Assembly (NCBI RefSeq): GCF_900156465.1 | Contig: NZ_LT707064.1 | Span: 1,524,001-1,588,000 of the forward strand | Origin: Pseudomonas sp. 7SR1 | GTDB taxonomy: Bacteria > Pseudomonadota > Gammaproteobacteria > Pseudomonadales > Pseudomonadaceae | DNA: 64,000 nucleotides | Reading direction: 5' to 3' | In this document: piece after piece, positions 37,830 to 47,873 of the stretch | How positions within the stretch are numbered: the stretch's first letter is position 1 | How the letters are laid out: each line of letters starts with the position of its first letter | Position numbers and translations under genes: made by a program | The notes under the pieces: model-generated | Database searches by the model: none | What the model was told of the DNA's origin: nothing | Seen by the model: only the letters and a program-made list of their open reading frames with translations

Positions 37830-39353
37830 TCAAGTGGTCAATGTACGCAGCAGGTTCTTGTAGTCCTCGCGGATGTCCGCGTCGGATTCCTTCAGTTCGT
37901 TGATCTTGCGGCAGGCGTGCAAAACGGTCGTGTGGTCGCGCCCGCCAAACACATCGCCGATTTCCGGCAGGCTGTGGTTGGTCAGTTCCTTGGACAAGGC
38001 CATGGCCACTTGCCGTGGCCGGGCTACCGAACGCGAACGGCGTTTGGAGAGCAGGTCGGAAATCTTGATCTTGTAATACTCAGCAACGGTTCGCTGAATG
38101 TTATCCACAGAGACCAGCTTGTCCTGGAGTGCCAACAGATCCTTCAAGGACTCGCGAATCAATTCGATGGTGATATCGCGCCCCATGAAGTGAGAGTGAG
38201 CGATAACACGCTTGAGCGCACCCTCGAGCTCACGCACGTTTGAGCGAATACGCTGGGCGATGAAGAACGCCGCATCGTGAGGCAGCTCGACCTTGGCCTG
38301 ATCGGCCTTTTTCATCAGGATCGCAACCCGGGTTTCCAGCTCAGGCGGCTCGACAGCCACCGTCAGGCCCCAGCCGAAACGCGACTTCAGGCGTTCTTCC
38401 AGGCCTTCGATTTCCTTCGGATATCGGTCGCTGGTGAGAATTACCTGTTGCCCGCCTTCGAGCAGGGCATTGAAGGTGTGGAAAAACTCCTCCTGGGAGC
38501 GTTCCTTGCGTGCGAAGAACTGAATGTCGTCGATCAGCAAGGCGTCCACCGAACGGTAGAAGCGCTTGAACTCGTTGATTGCATTCAGTTGCAGGGCCTT
38601 GACCATGTCCGCCACGAAACGCTCGGAATGCAGGTACACGACCTTTGCATTCGGATTCTTCTTCAACAGATGGTTGCCCACCGCATGCATCAAGTGGGTT
38701 TTACCCAGGCCCACGCCACCATAAAGGAACAAGGGGTTGTAGCCATGCTTGGGATTGTCGGCAACCTGCCAGGCCGCGGCACGAGCCAGTTGGTTGGACT
38801 TACCCTCGACGAAGTTCTCGAAGGTGAAGGTGCGGTTCAGGTAGCTGGTGTGCTTGAGCGCGCCTTCGACCTGGACGGTGCGCTGCTCTGCGCGTACCGG
38901 TGCCTGTTGTGAGCTGGCGCCGGCCATTGGATCGAAGCTGTCTCGGGAAGGCTCTTCGCTGGTTTCGGCGACTTTCTGTGCGCTTCGCTTGCTCGGAGCC
39001 GGCGTTGAAGCCGCAGGGGCAGCGTGGACCGGCGCCGGAGCAGCCTGGACCTGGGAAGCCGCGGCAGCCGCCAACGGGGCGTTCGGCGCGGCGCGGGGTG
39101 CAGAACTGCGTTTGCTACCTATTAATAAGGACAGCGCTGGTGCCATGCCATTGCCATGCTCGTCGAGCAGTTCCAGGACCCGGCCCAGGTACTTTTCGTT
39201 GACCCAGTCGAGGACGAAACGGTTCGGTGCATAGACACGCAACTCGTCGCCTTCGGCTTCGACCTGTAGTGGACGGATCCAAGTGTTGAATTGTTGGGCA
39301 GGCAGCTCATCGCGCAAAAGCTCCACGCACTGCTGCCAAAGTTCCACTGACAC
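37830..39353 (-). CDS. dnaA: Chromosomal replication initiator DnaA
   Basis: A 507-residue AAA+ initiator. Domain I is [30 protein letters not shown]; domain II is a long Pro/Ala linker (~90-165) rich in [13 protein letters not shown]; domain III has Walker [11 protein letters not shown] and Walker [10 protein letters not shown]; domain IV has [36 protein letters not shown], which reads DnaA boxes. The start is GTG 39353 after GGGGA. A DnaA box (38101-38109) lies in the coding region and another overlaps the promoter, implying autoregulation. Confidence 0.98.
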   Translation of the reverse strand: MSVELWQQCVELLRDELPAQQFNTWIRPLQVEAEGDELRVYAPNRFVLDWVNEKYLGRVLELLDEHGNGMAPALSLLIGSKRSSAPRAAPNAPLAAAAASQVQAAPAPVHAAPAASTPAPSKRSAQKVAETSEEPSRDSFDPMAGASSQQAPVRAEQRTVQVEGALKHTSYLNRTFTFENFVEGKSNQLARAAAWQVADNPKHGYNPLFLYGGVGLGKTHLMHAVGNHLLKKNPNAKVVYLHSERFVADMVKALQLNAINEFKRFYRSVDALLIDDIQFFARKERSQEEFFHTFNALLEGGQQVILTSDRYPKEIEGLEERLKSRFGWGLTVAVEPPELETRVAILMKKADQAKVELPHDAAFFIAQRIRSNVRELEGALKRVIAHSHFMGRDITIELIRESLKDLLALQDKLVSVDNIQRTVAEYYKIKISDLLSKRRSRSVARPRQVAMALSKELTNHSLPEIGDVFGGRDHTTVLHACRKINELKESDADIREDYKNLLRTLTT

Positions 39354-39398
39354 GGATATCCCCTAAGTTGAAAGCCGGTGAGGCAAAAACAAGCGGCC

Positions 39399-39427
39399 AT
39401 TGTAGCGAGCAGACGTTCACTTATCCA
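39399..39427 (-). promoter_or_regulatory. dnaA promoter overlapped by a DnaA box
   Basis: On the minus strand TGGATA (39427-39422) and TACAAT (39404-39399) are separated by 17 bases, a sigma-70 promoter about 40 bp upstream of the dnaA start. The -35 hexamer lies inside an exact DnaA box (39421-39429), so DnaA bound there would block the operon. Confidence 0.7.
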
Positions 39428-39770
39428 CACGCAGGTTGATCATCGACCATGATTTATCAAAGCCTTAAGCACAAAAAAGGTGACAGGCGGTCGGTGGATA
39501 AGCTCTGTGGATAACCACCGTTGAGAGCATGGGACAAGTGCTACCGAAACCCAGTGGATAACCCGCCTGTGGATAACCCGCCATTCCGCGCACAGCTTAT
39601 CCGATAGCGCAGCACAGCCTTACCACCGCTTTCCCGCCTAGTTGTCCTTCTCTGTACATATTGATTCATAAGGGCTCAGGCCAGTTATCCACAGATGGCT
39701 GCCAGCGTTGCTTTTATAAGCTCTACAGAAAAGCTTTAAATAATTCCCTTCTTTTTATATCTATGAACGG
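39421..39770. other. oriC: Chromosomal origin of replication oriC
   Basis: This lies in the 564-bp gap between dnaA and rpmH. Exact DnaA boxes (TTATCCACA or reverse) are at 39421-39429, 39506-39514, 39568-39576 and 39685-39693; one-mismatch boxes are at 39493-39501 and 39553-39561. An AT-rich stretch at about 39711-39765 (TTTTATAAG, TTTAAATAATT, TTTTTATAT) lies beyond the last box, on the rpmH side, and is the likely unwinding element. Gene order and box layout match the known pseudomonad oriC. Confidence 0.94.
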
Positions 39771-39828
39771 GCGCTTGGCGAACCGATTCGTCGACGCGTA
39801 TCTATTTAAAGGAAACGCTGGTTGGAAA

Positions 39829-39857
39829 TTGACCTAGGGTCTTGCTTTCTCTAGAAT
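39829..39857 (+). promoter_or_regulatory. Sigma-70 promoter of rpmH-rnpA
   Basis: TTGACC (39829-39834) and TAGAAT (39852-39857) are separated by 17 bases, about 60 bp upstream of rpmH. Both match consensus in five of six or close to it. Confidence 0.85.
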
Positions 39858-39917
39858 CCCCGGTCTCTTAAAACAGGGGCCATTCCGGCCCGTTGTGGAC
39901 GAACCAGGTAACACGAC

Positions 39918-40052
39918 ATGAAACGTACTTTCCAACCAAGCACTATCAAACGCGCTCGTACCCACGGTTTCCGTGCTCGCATGGCTACCAAGAACGGTCG
40001 TGCCGTCCTGTCGCGTCGTCGCGCCAAAGGTCGTGCACGTCTGGCAGTTTGA
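39918..40052 (+). CDS. rpmH: Ribosomal protein bL34
   Basis: A 44-residue highly basic protein of the 50S subunit: [20 protein letters not shown] at the start, [12 protein letters not shown] at the end, matching bL34 throughout. The strong promoter at 39829-39857 and AGGTAA upstream of the ATG fit its high expression. It is first of the rpmH-rnpA-yidD-yidC series. Confidence 0.98.
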   Translation: MKRTFQPSTIKRARTHGFRARMATKNGRAVLSRRRAKGRARLAV

Positions 40053-40068
40053 TAATCCGGCACTGGAG

Positions 40069-40470
40069 GTGAGTCAGGACTTCAGTCGGGAAAAGCGTCT
40101 GCTTACACCCCGGCATTTCAAGGCAGTCTTTGACTCCCCTACCGGCAAGGTTCCGGGGAAAAATCTCCTGCTCCTTGCGCGCAGCAACGATCTCGATCAC
40201 CCCCGTTTAGGGCTGGTTATCGGGAAAAAGAGCGTCAAGCTCTCCGTGCAGCGCAATCGCCTCAAACGTCTGATGCGCGAATCGTTTCGCCTGAACCAGG
40301 ATTCTCTGGTCGGCTGGGACATCGTTATCGTCGCGCGCAAAGGTTTGGGTGACGTAGAAAACCCCGAATTGATTCAGCATTTCGGCAAGCTCTGGAAACG
40401 CCTGGCGCGCAACAAGCCAGCTCCGGCGGTCAACACCGAAACTGTAGGGGTAGACAGTCCCGATGCGTAA
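40069..40470 (+). CDS. rnpA: Ribonuclease P protein component
   Basis: A 133-residue basic protein cofactor of the RNase P ribozyme, which trims tRNA 5' ends. The RNR motif is [18 protein letters not shown] (in [18 protein letters not shown]). The start is taken as GTG 40069 ([12 protein letters not shown]); the purine run GGAG directly abuts this codon, so spacing is poor and start choice is uncertain. It lies 16 bp after rpmH, so coupling to rpmH translation is likely, and overlaps yidD by 8 bp. Confidence 0.94.
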   Translation: MSQDFSREKRLLTPRHFKAVFDSPTGKVPGKNLLLLARSNDLDHPRLGLVIGKKSVKLSVQRNRLKRLMRESFRLNQDSLVGWDIVIVARKGLGDVENPELIQHFGKLWKRLARNKPAPAVNTETVGVDSPDA

Positions 40471-40708
40471 ACTGGCACTCGTTCCGATCCAGTTTTATCG
40501 CTACGCCATTAGTCCCCTGATGGCCAGTCACTGTCGTTTCTACCCCAGTTGTTCCTGCTACGCGTACGAAGCCATAGAAAAACATGGCCTTTTGCGCGGT
40601 GGCTGGCTGACCTTTCGTCGTTTAGGTCGCTGTCATCCGTGGAATCCCGGTGGCTATGACCCGGTTCCGCCTATCCCTACCTCCCGTTCTTCTTCGATGG
40701 CCGAGTAA
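40463..40708 (+). CDS. yidD: YidD membrane-protein insertion efficiency factor
   Basis: An 81-residue protein with three conserved cysteines: [27 protein letters not shown] and [17 protein letters not shown], the YidD family signature. It associates with the inner membrane and aids YidC-dependent insertion. It overlaps rnpA by 8 bp and ends 2 bp before yidC, so translation is coupled. Confidence 0.95.
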   Translation: MRKLALVPIQFYRYAISPLMASHCRFYPSCSCYAYEAIEKHGLLRGGWLTFRRLGRCHPWNPGGYDPVPPIPTSRSSSMAE

Positions 40709-40710
40709 TC

Positions 40711-42393
40711 ATGGATATCAAACGCACGATCCTGATCGTCGCCCTGGCAATCGTGTCTTACGTCATGGTTCTTAAATGGAACCAGGACTATGGCCAGGCT
40801 GCCCTGCCGACTCAGAATGTTGCAGCCAGCAATACCGCACCGAGCCTGCCAGACACCGCTTCTGGCAACAACGCTGCCAGCAGTGATGACATTCCGCGCG
40901 CGACAAACGATACCAGTGCTCCTGCTGAAGCCCCTGTGGCTGCAAGCAAGGATCTCATCCAGATCAAGACCGACGTGCTGGAACTGGCAATCGATCCACA
41001 GGGCGGTGACGTTGCCCAATTGAAGCTGCCGCTCTATCCACGCCGCCAGGATCATCCGGATATCCCGTTCCAGCTGTTCGACAACGGCAACGAGCGGACC
41101 TACCTGGCCCAGAGCGGGCTGATTGGTAGCAATGGCCCCGATGCCAACCCGGCGGGTCGCCCGGTCTACTCGGCCGAGAAGAAGACTTACCAACTGGCCG
41201 ATGGGCAGGATCAACTGGTCGTCGACCTGAAGTTCAGCAAGGACGGCGTCAACTACATCAAGCGCTTCACACTCAAACGTGGCCTGTATGACGTGGTCGT
41301 GTCCTATGTGATCGATAACCAGAGCGCGCAGCCCTGGTCCGGCGCTATGTTCGCCCAGCTGAAACGCGACGCCAGTGACGATCCTTCCTCCAGCACGGCC
41401 ACCGGCACCGCGACTTATCTGGGCGCCGCCCTGTGGACAAGTTCCGAGCCCTACAAGAAAGTGTCCATGAAAGACATGGACAAGGCTCAGCTCAAGGAAA
41501 CCGTTCAAGGTGGCTGGGTGGCCTGGCTGCAGCACTACTTCGTGACGGCCTGGATTCCGCAGAAGGGCGAAACCAATGTCGTCCAGACTCGTAAGGACAG
41601 CAAAGGCAACTACATCGTCGGCTACACCGGCCCGGCGTTGACCGTGGCCCCAGGCGCCAAGGCCGAGACCAGCGCCATTCTGTATGCCGGCCCGAAAAGC
41701 CAGGCTGTGTTGAAAGAGTTGTCCCCAGGTCTGGAACTCACTGTCGACTACGGTTTCCTGTGGTTCATTGCGCAACCGATCTTCTGGCTGCTGCAACATA
41801 TCCACAGCATTGTTGGTAACTGGGGTTGGTCGATCATTTTCCTGACCATGCTGATCAAGGGCATCTTCTTCCCATTGTCGGCAGCCAGCTACAAATCCAT
41901 GGCCCGCATGCGCGCCGTGGCACCGAAGCTCGCTGCCTTGAAAGAACAACATGGCGATGACCGGCAGAAAATGTCCCAGGCCATGATGGAGTTGTACAAG
42001 AAAGAGAAGATCAACCCCCTGGGTGGTTGCTTGCCGATTCTCGTACAAATGCCCGTATTCCTGGCGCTCTACTGGGTTCTGCTGGAAAGCGTGGAGATGC
42101 GTCAGGCACCGTTCATGCTGTGGATAACCGACCTGTCGATCAAGGATCCGTTCTTCATCCTGCCGATCATCATGGGCGCGACCATGTTCATCCAGCAGCA
42201 GTTGAACCCGACGCCTCCGGATCCAATGCAGGCGAAGGTCATGAAAATGATGCCGATCATCTTCACCTTCTTCTTCTTGTGGTTCCCGGCCGGTCTGGTG
42301 CTGTACTGGGTTGTGAACAACGTGCTGTCCATTACTCAGCAGTGGTACATCACGCGTAAGATCGAAGCGGCTACGAAAAAAGCCGAGGCGTAA
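40711..42393 (+). CDS. yidC: Membrane protein insertase YidC
   Basis: A 560-residue inner-membrane insertase. An N-terminal anchor (MDIKRTILIVALAIVSYVMVL) is followed by a periplasmic beta-sandwich domain (~65-340) and the five-helix Oxa1 core (WFIAQPIFWLLQHIHSIVGNWGWSIIFLTMLIK onward, LQKLP-like VQMPVFLALYWVLLESVEMRQAPF). It inserts proteins alone or with SecYEG, including ATP synthase subunit c encoded in the same window. An exact DnaA box lies at 42119-42127 in the coding region. Confidence 0.98.
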   Translation: MDIKRTILIVALAIVSYVMVLKWNQDYGQAALPTQNVAASNTAPSLPDTASGNNAASSDDIPRATNDTSAPAEAPVAASKDLIQIKTDVLELAIDPQGGDVAQLKLPLYPRRQDHPDIPFQLFDNGNERTYLAQSGLIGSNGPDANPAGRPVYSAEKKTYQLADGQDQLVVDLKFSKDGVNYIKRFTLKRGLYDVVVSYVIDNQSAQPWSGAMFAQLKRDASDDPSSSTATGTATYLGAALWTSSEPYKKVSMKDMDKAQLKETVQGGWVAWLQHYFVTAWIPQKGETNVVQTRKDSKGNYIVGYTGPALTVAPGAKAETSAILYAGPKSQAVLKELSPGLELTVDYGFLWFIAQPIFWLLQHIHSIVGNWGWSIIFLTMLIKGIFFPLSAASYKSMARMRAVAPKLAALKEQHGDDRQKMSQAMMELYKKEKINPLGGCLPILVQMPVFLALYWVLLESVEMRQAPFMLWITDLSIKDPFFILPIIMGATMFIQQQLNPTPPDPMQAKVMKMMPIIFTFFFLWFPAGLVLYWVVNNVLSITQQWYITRKIEAATKKAEA

Positions 42394-42416
42394 CTTGCAC
42401 TGTGGATAACCACACA

Positions 42417-42440
42417 AAACGCCCCCTAGTGGGGCGTTTT
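42417..42440 (+). terminator. Terminator between yidC and mnmE
   Basis: AAAACGCCCC pairs with GGGGCGTTTT around CTAG/T. It lies 24 bp after the yidC stop and directly after an exact DnaA box (42401-42409). Confidence 0.9.
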
Positions 42441-42471
42441 GCTATCTGCCACTTTTGTCTGGATATCGGTT

Positions 42472-43842
42472 ATGAGCGCACCTCGTGAAACCATCGCCGC
42501 CGTTGCCACTGCCCAGGGGCGAGGCGGCGTCGGCATCGTCCGAATCTCCGGTCCCCTGGCCAGCGTCGTGGCCAAGGCCATCAGTGGGCGCGAGCTCAAG
42601 CCACGGTTCGCTCACTATGGCCCATTTTTCAGCGATGACCGGCAAGTGCTCGATGAAGGACTCGCGCTCTATTTTCCAGGGCCTAACTCTTTCACTGGGG
42701 AAGACGTGCTGGAACTGCAGGGCCATGGCGGCCCAGTAGTGCTGGATATGTTGCTCCACAGATGCCTTGAGTTGGGCTGCCGCCTGGCGCGGCCGGGTGA
42801 ATTCAGCGAGCGAGCGTTCCTCAACGACAAACTCGACCTGGCCCAGGCTGAGGCGATCGCCGACCTGATCGAAGCCAGTTCAGCACAGGCTGCGCGCAAC
42901 GCACTGCGTTCTCTGCAGGGCGCTTTTTCCCAGCGTGTGCATAACCTCACCGAACAGTTGATTGGCCTGAGGATCTATGTCGAAGCGGCGATCGATTTTC
43001 CCGAGGAAGAAATCGACTTCCTTGCCGATGGCCATGTGCTGAGCATGCTCGACAAAGTACGCGATGAATTATCCACAGTCCTGCGGGAAGCCGGACAAGG
43101 TGCCTTATTGCGAGACGGCATGACCGTGGTGATCGCAGGACGGCCCAATGCCGGCAAATCGAGCTTGCTCAATGCCCTGGCCGGTCGTGAGGCGGCGATT
43201 GTCACCGAGATCGCCGGTACTACCCGGGATATCCTGCGCGAACATATCCACATCGACGGCATGCCTCTGCACGTTGTGGACACCGCAGGTTTGCGCGATA
43301 CCGACGACCAGGTGGAGAAAATTGGCGTCGAACGGGCGTTGAAAGCCATTGGTGAAGCTGATCGAGTACTGCTGGTAGTCGACGCGACCGCCCCGGAAGC
43401 AGGCGATCCTTTTGCCTTGTGGCCTGAATTTCTCGAAGTGCGCCCGGATCCGGCGAAGGTTACGCTGATCCGCAATAAAGCCGACCTTACGGGAGAAGCG
43501 ATAGCACTCGAGGTCAGCGACGACGGCCACGTGACTATCAGCCTGAGCGCGAAAGCAGCAGGAGAGGGCCTGGAGTTGCTGCGTGAACACCTCAAGGCTT
43601 GCATGGGCTATGAGCAAACCTCGGAGAGCAGCTTCAGCGCCCGACGCCGGCACCTCGAGGCGTTGCGCCATGCCAGCGCGGCGTTGGAACACGGTCGTGC
43701 TCAGCTGACATTGGCTGGCGCCGGTGAGCTGTTGGCCGAGGATCTTCGTCAGGCCCAGCACTCATTGGGTGAGATCACGGGCGCCTTCAGCTCCGATGAC
43801 CTCCTGGGAAGGATCTTTTCCAGCTTCTGCATCGGCAAATAG
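42472..43842 (+). CDS. mnmE: tRNA modification GTPase MnmE
   Basis: A 456-residue enzyme that with MnmG makes 5-carboxymethylaminomethyluridine at wobble U34. The tetrahydrofolate-binding N-domain starts [21 protein letters not shown]; the G domain has [22 protein letters not shown] and NKAD; the C-terminus ends CIGK with the catalytic Cys. ATG 42472 is the family start. An exact DnaA box lies at 43069-43077 in the coding region. Confidence 0.98.
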   Translation: MSAPRETIAAVATAQGRGGVGIVRISGPLASVVAKAISGRELKPRFAHYGPFFSDDRQVLDEGLALYFPGPNSFTGEDVLELQGHGGPVVLDMLLHRCLELGCRLARPGEFSERAFLNDKLDLAQAEAIADLIEASSAQAARNALRSLQGAFSQRVHNLTEQLIGLRIYVEAAIDFPEEEIDFLADGHVLSMLDKVRDELSTVLREAGQGALLRDGMTVVIAGRPNAGKSSLLNALAGREAAIVTEIAGTTRDILREHIHIDGMPLHVVDTAGLRDTDDQVEKIGVERALKAIGEADRVLLVVDATAPEAGDPFALWPEFLEVRPDPAKVTLIRNKADLTGEAIALEVSDDGHVTISLSAKAAGEGLELLREHLKACMGYEQTSESSFSARRRHLEALRHASAALEHGRAQLTLAGAGELLAEDLRQAQHSLGEITGAFSSDDLLGRIFSSFCIGK

Positions 43843-44511
43843 CACCAGGGCTGTGGGCAGTCTATCCACAGTCCTGGTTTGAATAATTGCCCGTAGGAAT
43901 CCCACCGGCCTGCTCGCTGGCCGTCATAGCGCCCTGGATCGTTATCCCAATCTTCTCTAGCCGGTCCTGGCAACCCGGGCGGCACTCCCTCGCCCATCTT
44001 TCTTGGTGGGTGTGGTTACGCAGCACATCGATCCTTCGATGCTGTTACCCGCCAAATAGTCTGCATTCCCTCTCCCAGGCCTGTTCGATGACAGGATCAA
44101 GCCCTGTGAATAACCGCGCCTGAGATCCGTTGATAACCCCCCCGAAAAGCCGAGGATAATCGCCTCTGTGGATAAGCTATCTACTAATCCACAGGCTTAC
44201 GGCAGTTATCCAACCCCCTCCCAGCTACATGACCACAGGCTTTTGAAACTCTGTACACCTTGAAAATCGTAGCCTACAGAGATTTATCCACAGGCGGGTG
44301 GTTGCATAAGAATAAACATAAAAACAAAGGTTTTATAAATTTCTCTCTTTTTTAATTTTTTAACCGCGAGTTCTCCACAGCTGGTTAAATTTTGTGCAAA
44401 GGGTTCTTTAGGAAGGGCGAAGTCCCTATACTTGCCGACCTGGTTCAGAAAACACCCAGGCCAGACTCATAACCTTTTCCGAATTACCTGAATTAAGCAG
44501 GCACGAGGTGC
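43843..44511. other. 669-bp intergenic region with a second DnaA-box cluster upstream of mnmG
   Basis: No gene was found here. Exact DnaA boxes lie at 44167-44175 and 44284-44292; one-mismatch boxes at 43862-43870 (CTATCCACA), 44105-44113 (TGTGAATAA) and 44185-44193 (TAATCCACA). An AT-rich stretch runs from about 44308 to 44365 (GTTTTATAAATTT, TTTTTTAATTTTTTAA). A candidate -10, TATACT, at 44427-44432 may belong to mnmG. This is the place where E. coli has oriC (beside gidA/mnmG). Confidence 0.75.
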
Positions 44512-46407
44512 GTGGTGGATTTCCCTTCCCGTTTTGAAGTGATCGTCATCGGCGGCGGTCATGCCGGTACCGAGGCAGCACTCGCCTCAGCACGCATGGG
44601 CGTCAAAACCCTGCTGTTGACGCATAACGTGGAAACCCTTGGGGCCATGAGCTGCAACCCGGCCATTGGTGGCATAGGCAAGAGCCATCTGGTCAAGGAA
44701 ATCGATGCCCTTGGCGGCGCGATGGCCATGGCCACCGATAAAGGCGGCATTCAGTTCCGCGTATTGAACAGCCGCAAGGGCCCGGCGGTACGGGCGACTC
44801 GCGCCCAGGCCGATCGGGTCCTGTACAAGGCGGCTGTCCGTGAAATCCTGGAAAACCAGCCGAACCTGTGGATATTTCAACAAGCGGCAGACGACCTGAT
44901 CGTTGAACAGGATCAGGTCCGAGGTGTCGTGACCCAGATGGGTCTGCGTTTCTTCGCCGAATCCGTGGTATTGACCACAGGGACTTTCCTTGGCGGACTT
45001 ATCCACATTGGCTTGCAGAATTATTCTGGTGGTCGCGCGGGTGATCCGCCGTCCATCGCACTGGCCCAGCGTCTGCGGGAGTTGCCATTGCGTGTCGGAC
45101 GCCTGAAGACAGGCACCCCGCCGCGTATCGATGGGCGGTCTGTGGATTTCTCGGTCATGACCGAACAGCCGGGCGATACCCCAATACCGGTCATGTCGTT
45201 CATGGGTTCGAAGGAGCAGCACCCGAAACAGGTGAGCTGCTGGATCACCCATACCAATGCCCGTACCCATGAAATCATTGCTGCCAACCTGGATCGCTCG
45301 CCGATGTATTCCGGTGTGATCGAGGGGGTGGGCCCCCGTTACTGCCCGTCCATCGAAGACAAGATCCATCGTTTTGCAGACAAGGAAAGCCATCAGGTCT
45401 TCATCGAGCCGGAAGGCCTGACTACCCATGAGCTTTACCCGAACGGGATTTCCACTTCCCTGCCGTTCGATGTGCAGCTGCAGATCGTGCAATCGATCCG
45501 GGGCATGGAAAACGCCCACATCGTTCGCCCAGGTTATGCCATCGAGTATGACTATTTCGATCCACGTGACCTGAAGTACAGCCTGGAAACCAAGGTCATT
45601 GGTGGTCTGTTCTTCGCTGGGCAGATCAACGGCACCACCGGCTACGAAGAAGCCGGGGCCCAAGGCCTGCTGGCCGGGACCAACGCCGCACTGCGGGCCC
45701 GCGGCCAGGACAGCTGGTGCCCACGACGCGATGAAGCGTACATCGGTGTTTTGGTGGACGACCTGATTACCCTGGGTACCCAGGAACCGTATCGGATGTT
45801 CACTTCCCGTGCGGAATATCGCCTGATCCTGCGTGAAGACAACGCCGACTTGCGCCTGACCGAGAAGGGACGCGAATTGGGGTTGGTAGACGATGTACGT
45901 TGGGCGGCGTTCTGCAAGAAACGCGAAAGTATCGCGCTGGAAGAGCAGCGCCTGAAAAGTACCTGGGTTCGTCCCGGTACCGAACAGGGTGATGCCATCG
46001 CGGCCAGGTTCGGTACGCCGCTGACCCATGAATACAACTTGCTCAACCTCTTGAGCCGCCCGGAAATCGATTACGCCGGGTTGGTGGAGGTCACGGGCGA
46101 GGGCGCCCAGGACCCACAGGTTGCCGAGCAGGTCGAGATCAAGACCAAATACGCCGGCTACATTGACCGCCAGCAGGACGAGATTGCTCGTCTGCGCGCC
46201 AGTGAGGACACGAAATTGCCTGTGGATATCGATTACACGGTCATATCCGGGCTGTCGAAGGAAATCCAGAGCAAGCTCGGTGCGACTCGTCCGGAGACGT
46301 TGGGCCAGGCTTCGCGTATCCCTGGGGTGACTCCGGCAGCGATTTCCCTGTTGATGATTCATTTGAAAAAACGCGGCGCGGGCCGTCAGTTGGAGCAAAG
46401 CGCTTGA
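44512..46407 (+). CDS. mnmG: tRNA uridine-5-carboxymethylaminomethyl modification enzyme MnmG
   Basis: A 631-residue FAD enzyme, partner of MnmE. The FAD fold is [21 protein letters not shown], followed by the conserved [14 protein letters not shown] and a C-terminal helical MnmE-binding domain. Start is GTG 44512 (MVDFPSRF), with GAGG just upstream; the next codon is also GTG. Exact DnaA box at 44999-45007. Its stop overlaps the rsmG start. Confidence 0.98.
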   Translation: MVDFPSRFEVIVIGGGHAGTEAALASARMGVKTLLLTHNVETLGAMSCNPAIGGIGKSHLVKEIDALGGAMAMATDKGGIQFRVLNSRKGPAVRATRAQADRVLYKAAVREILENQPNLWIFQQAADDLIVEQDQVRGVVTQMGLRFFAESVVLTTGTFLGGLIHIGLQNYSGGRAGDPPSIALAQRLRELPLRVGRLKTGTPPRIDGRSVDFSVMTEQPGDTPIPVMSFMGSKEQHPKQVSCWITHTNARTHEIIAANLDRSPMYSGVIEGVGPRYCPSIEDKIHRFADKESHQVFIEPEGLTTHELYPNGISTSLPFDVQLQIVQSIRGMENAHIVRPGYAIEYDYFDPRDLKYSLETKVIGGLFFAGQINGTTGYEEAGAQGLLAGTNAALRARGQDSWCPRRDEAYIGVLVDDLITLGTQEPYRMFTSRAEYRLILREDNADLRLTEKGRELGLVDDVRWAAFCKKRESIALEEQRLKSTWVRPGTEQGDAIAARFGTPLTHEYNLLNLLSRPEIDYAGLVEVTGEGAQDPQVAEQVEIKTKYAGYIDRQQDEIARLRASEDTKLPVDIDYTVISGLSKEIQSKLGATRPETLGQASRIPGVTPAAISLLMIHLKKRGAGRQLEQSA

Positions 46408-47048
46408 GTTCGTTGGTCACCTCGCAACACGCCGAAGAGTTATCCACAGGTGCTCGCCAACTTGGGGTATGCCTGAGTGAAACCCAGCATGCGCAACTAC
46501 TGGATTATCTGGCGCTGTTGATCAAATGGAACAAGGCTTACAACCTGACTGCCGTACGCGATCCGGATGAAATGGTGTCTCGGCATCTGCTCGATAGTCT
46601 CAGTGTGATGTCTTTCATCGAAAATGGCCGGTGGCTTGATGTCGGCAGCGGTGGAGGCATGCCCGGGATCCCCTTGGCGATCCTGTTTCCAGAGGCGCAA
46701 GTGACGTGCCTGGACAGTAACGGCAAGAAAACGCGCTTCCTCACGCAGGTCAAACTCGAGCTCAAGTTGGATAACCTCCAAGTTATCCACAGTCGCGTGG
46801 AAGCGTTCCAGCCTGCACTGCCGTTCGACGGGATCATTTCCCGGGCATTCAGCAGCATGGAAAACTTCACCAACTGGACTCGCCACCTCGGCGGTGGGAA
46901 TACGCGCTGGCTGGCAATGAAGGGCGTTCATCCGGCCGATGAGCTGGTAGCATTGCCGGCAGACTTCCACCTCGATAGCGAACACGCCTTGGCCGTACCT
47001 GGTTGCCAAGGCCAACGCCATCTGCTGATACTGCGCCGCACGGCATGA
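46404..47048 (+). CDS. rsmG: 16S rRNA m7G527 methyltransferase RsmG
   Basis: A 214-residue SAM methyltransferase acting on 16S rRNA G527; loss gives low-level streptomycin resistance in several bacteria. The SAM loop is [15 protein letters not shown], and the substrate region [21 protein letters not shown] is diagnostic. The start is TTG 46404, which overlaps the mnmG TGA (TTGAG). Two exact DnaA boxes lie in its coding region (46440-46448, 46783-46791). Confidence 0.96.
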   Translation: MSSLVTSQHAEELSTGARQLGVCLSETQHAQLLDYLALLIKWNKAYNLTAVRDPDEMVSRHLLDSLSVMSFIENGRWLDVGSGGGMPGIPLAILFPEAQVTCLDSNGKKTRFLTQVKLELKLDNLQVIHSRVEAFQPALPFDGIISRAFSSMENFTNWTRHLGGGNTRWLAMKGVHPADELVALPADFHLDSEHALAVPGCQGQRHLLILRRTA

Positions 47049-47066
47049 TTGGGAACACAAGCAAGA

Positions 47067-47864
47067 ATGGCTAAGGTATTCGCGATAGCGAACCAGAAAG
47101 GTGGTGTGGGCAAGACCACCACCTGCATCAACCTCGCAGCATCCCTGGTCGCGACCAAGCGCCGGGTGTTGCTGATCGATCTCGATCCACAGGGCAACGC
47201 CACCATGGGCAGCGGTGTGGATAAACATGGCCTGGAAAATTCCATCTACGATGTTCTGATCGGTGAATGCGATCTGGGCCAGGCCATGCATTTCTCCGAA
47301 CACGGCGGTTATCAACTGCTCCCGGCGAACCGTGACCTGACGGCGGCCGAGGTGGTGCTGTTGGAAATGCAGATGAAGGAAAGCCGCCTGCGCAGCGCCC
47401 TGGCGCCCATCCGGGAAAACTACGACTACATCCTGATCGACTGCCCACCATCGTTGTCGATGCTGACACTGAACGCCCTGGTGGCCGCCGATGGGGTCAT
47501 TATCCCGATGCAGTGCGAATATTTTGCATTGGAAGGGTTGAGCGACCTTGTGGATAACATCAAGCGCATCTCCGAATTGCTGAACCCGGAGCTGAAAGTC
47601 GAAGGCTTGCTGCGGACCATGTACGACCCGCGCCTGAGCCTGATGAACGATGTTTCTGTCCAGCTCAAGGAACATTTCGGCGAGCAGCTCTACGATACGG
47701 TCATTCCGCGTAACATCCGCCTGGCCGAAGCGCCGAGCTACGGGATGCCGGCCCTGGCCTATGACAAACAATCCCGTGGTGCGCTGGCTTACCTGGCCCT
47801 GGCGGGCGAAATGGTTCGCCGTCAGCGCCGTAATCCACGCACCGCCGCCGCCCAGCCAACTTAA
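47067..47864 (+). CDS. parA: Chromosome-partitioning ATPase ParA (Soj)
   Basis: A 265-residue deviant-Walker ATPase. It begins MAKVFAIANQKGGVGKTTTCINLAA; the signature lysine and ATP loop are in KGGVGKTT, and DLDPQGN follows. With ParB on parS it moves the origin toward the cell pole. Exact DnaA boxes lie at 47216-47224 and 47549-47557. It is 18 bp after rsmG and 9 bp before parB, in one operon with mnmG and rsmG. Confidence 0.96.
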   Translation: MAKVFAIANQKGGVGKTTTCINLAASLVATKRRVLLIDLDPQGNATMGSGVDKHGLENSIYDVLIGECDLGQAMHFSEHGGYQLLPANRDLTAAEVVLLEMQMKESRLRSALAPIRENYDYILIDCPPSLSMLTLNALVAADGVIIPMQCEYFALEGLSDLVDNIKRISELLNPELKVEGLLRTMYDPRLSLMNDVSVQLKEHFGEQLYDTVIPRNIRLAEAPSYGMPALAYDKQSRGALAYLALAGEMVRRQRRNPRTAAAQPT

Positions 47865-47873
47865 GGAAACCCC

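Noticed and set aside
43887..44123. A 78-codon frame between mnmE and mnmG
   Set aside because: Odd composition, no ribosome-binding site and overlap with DnaA-box DNA; more likely non-coding.
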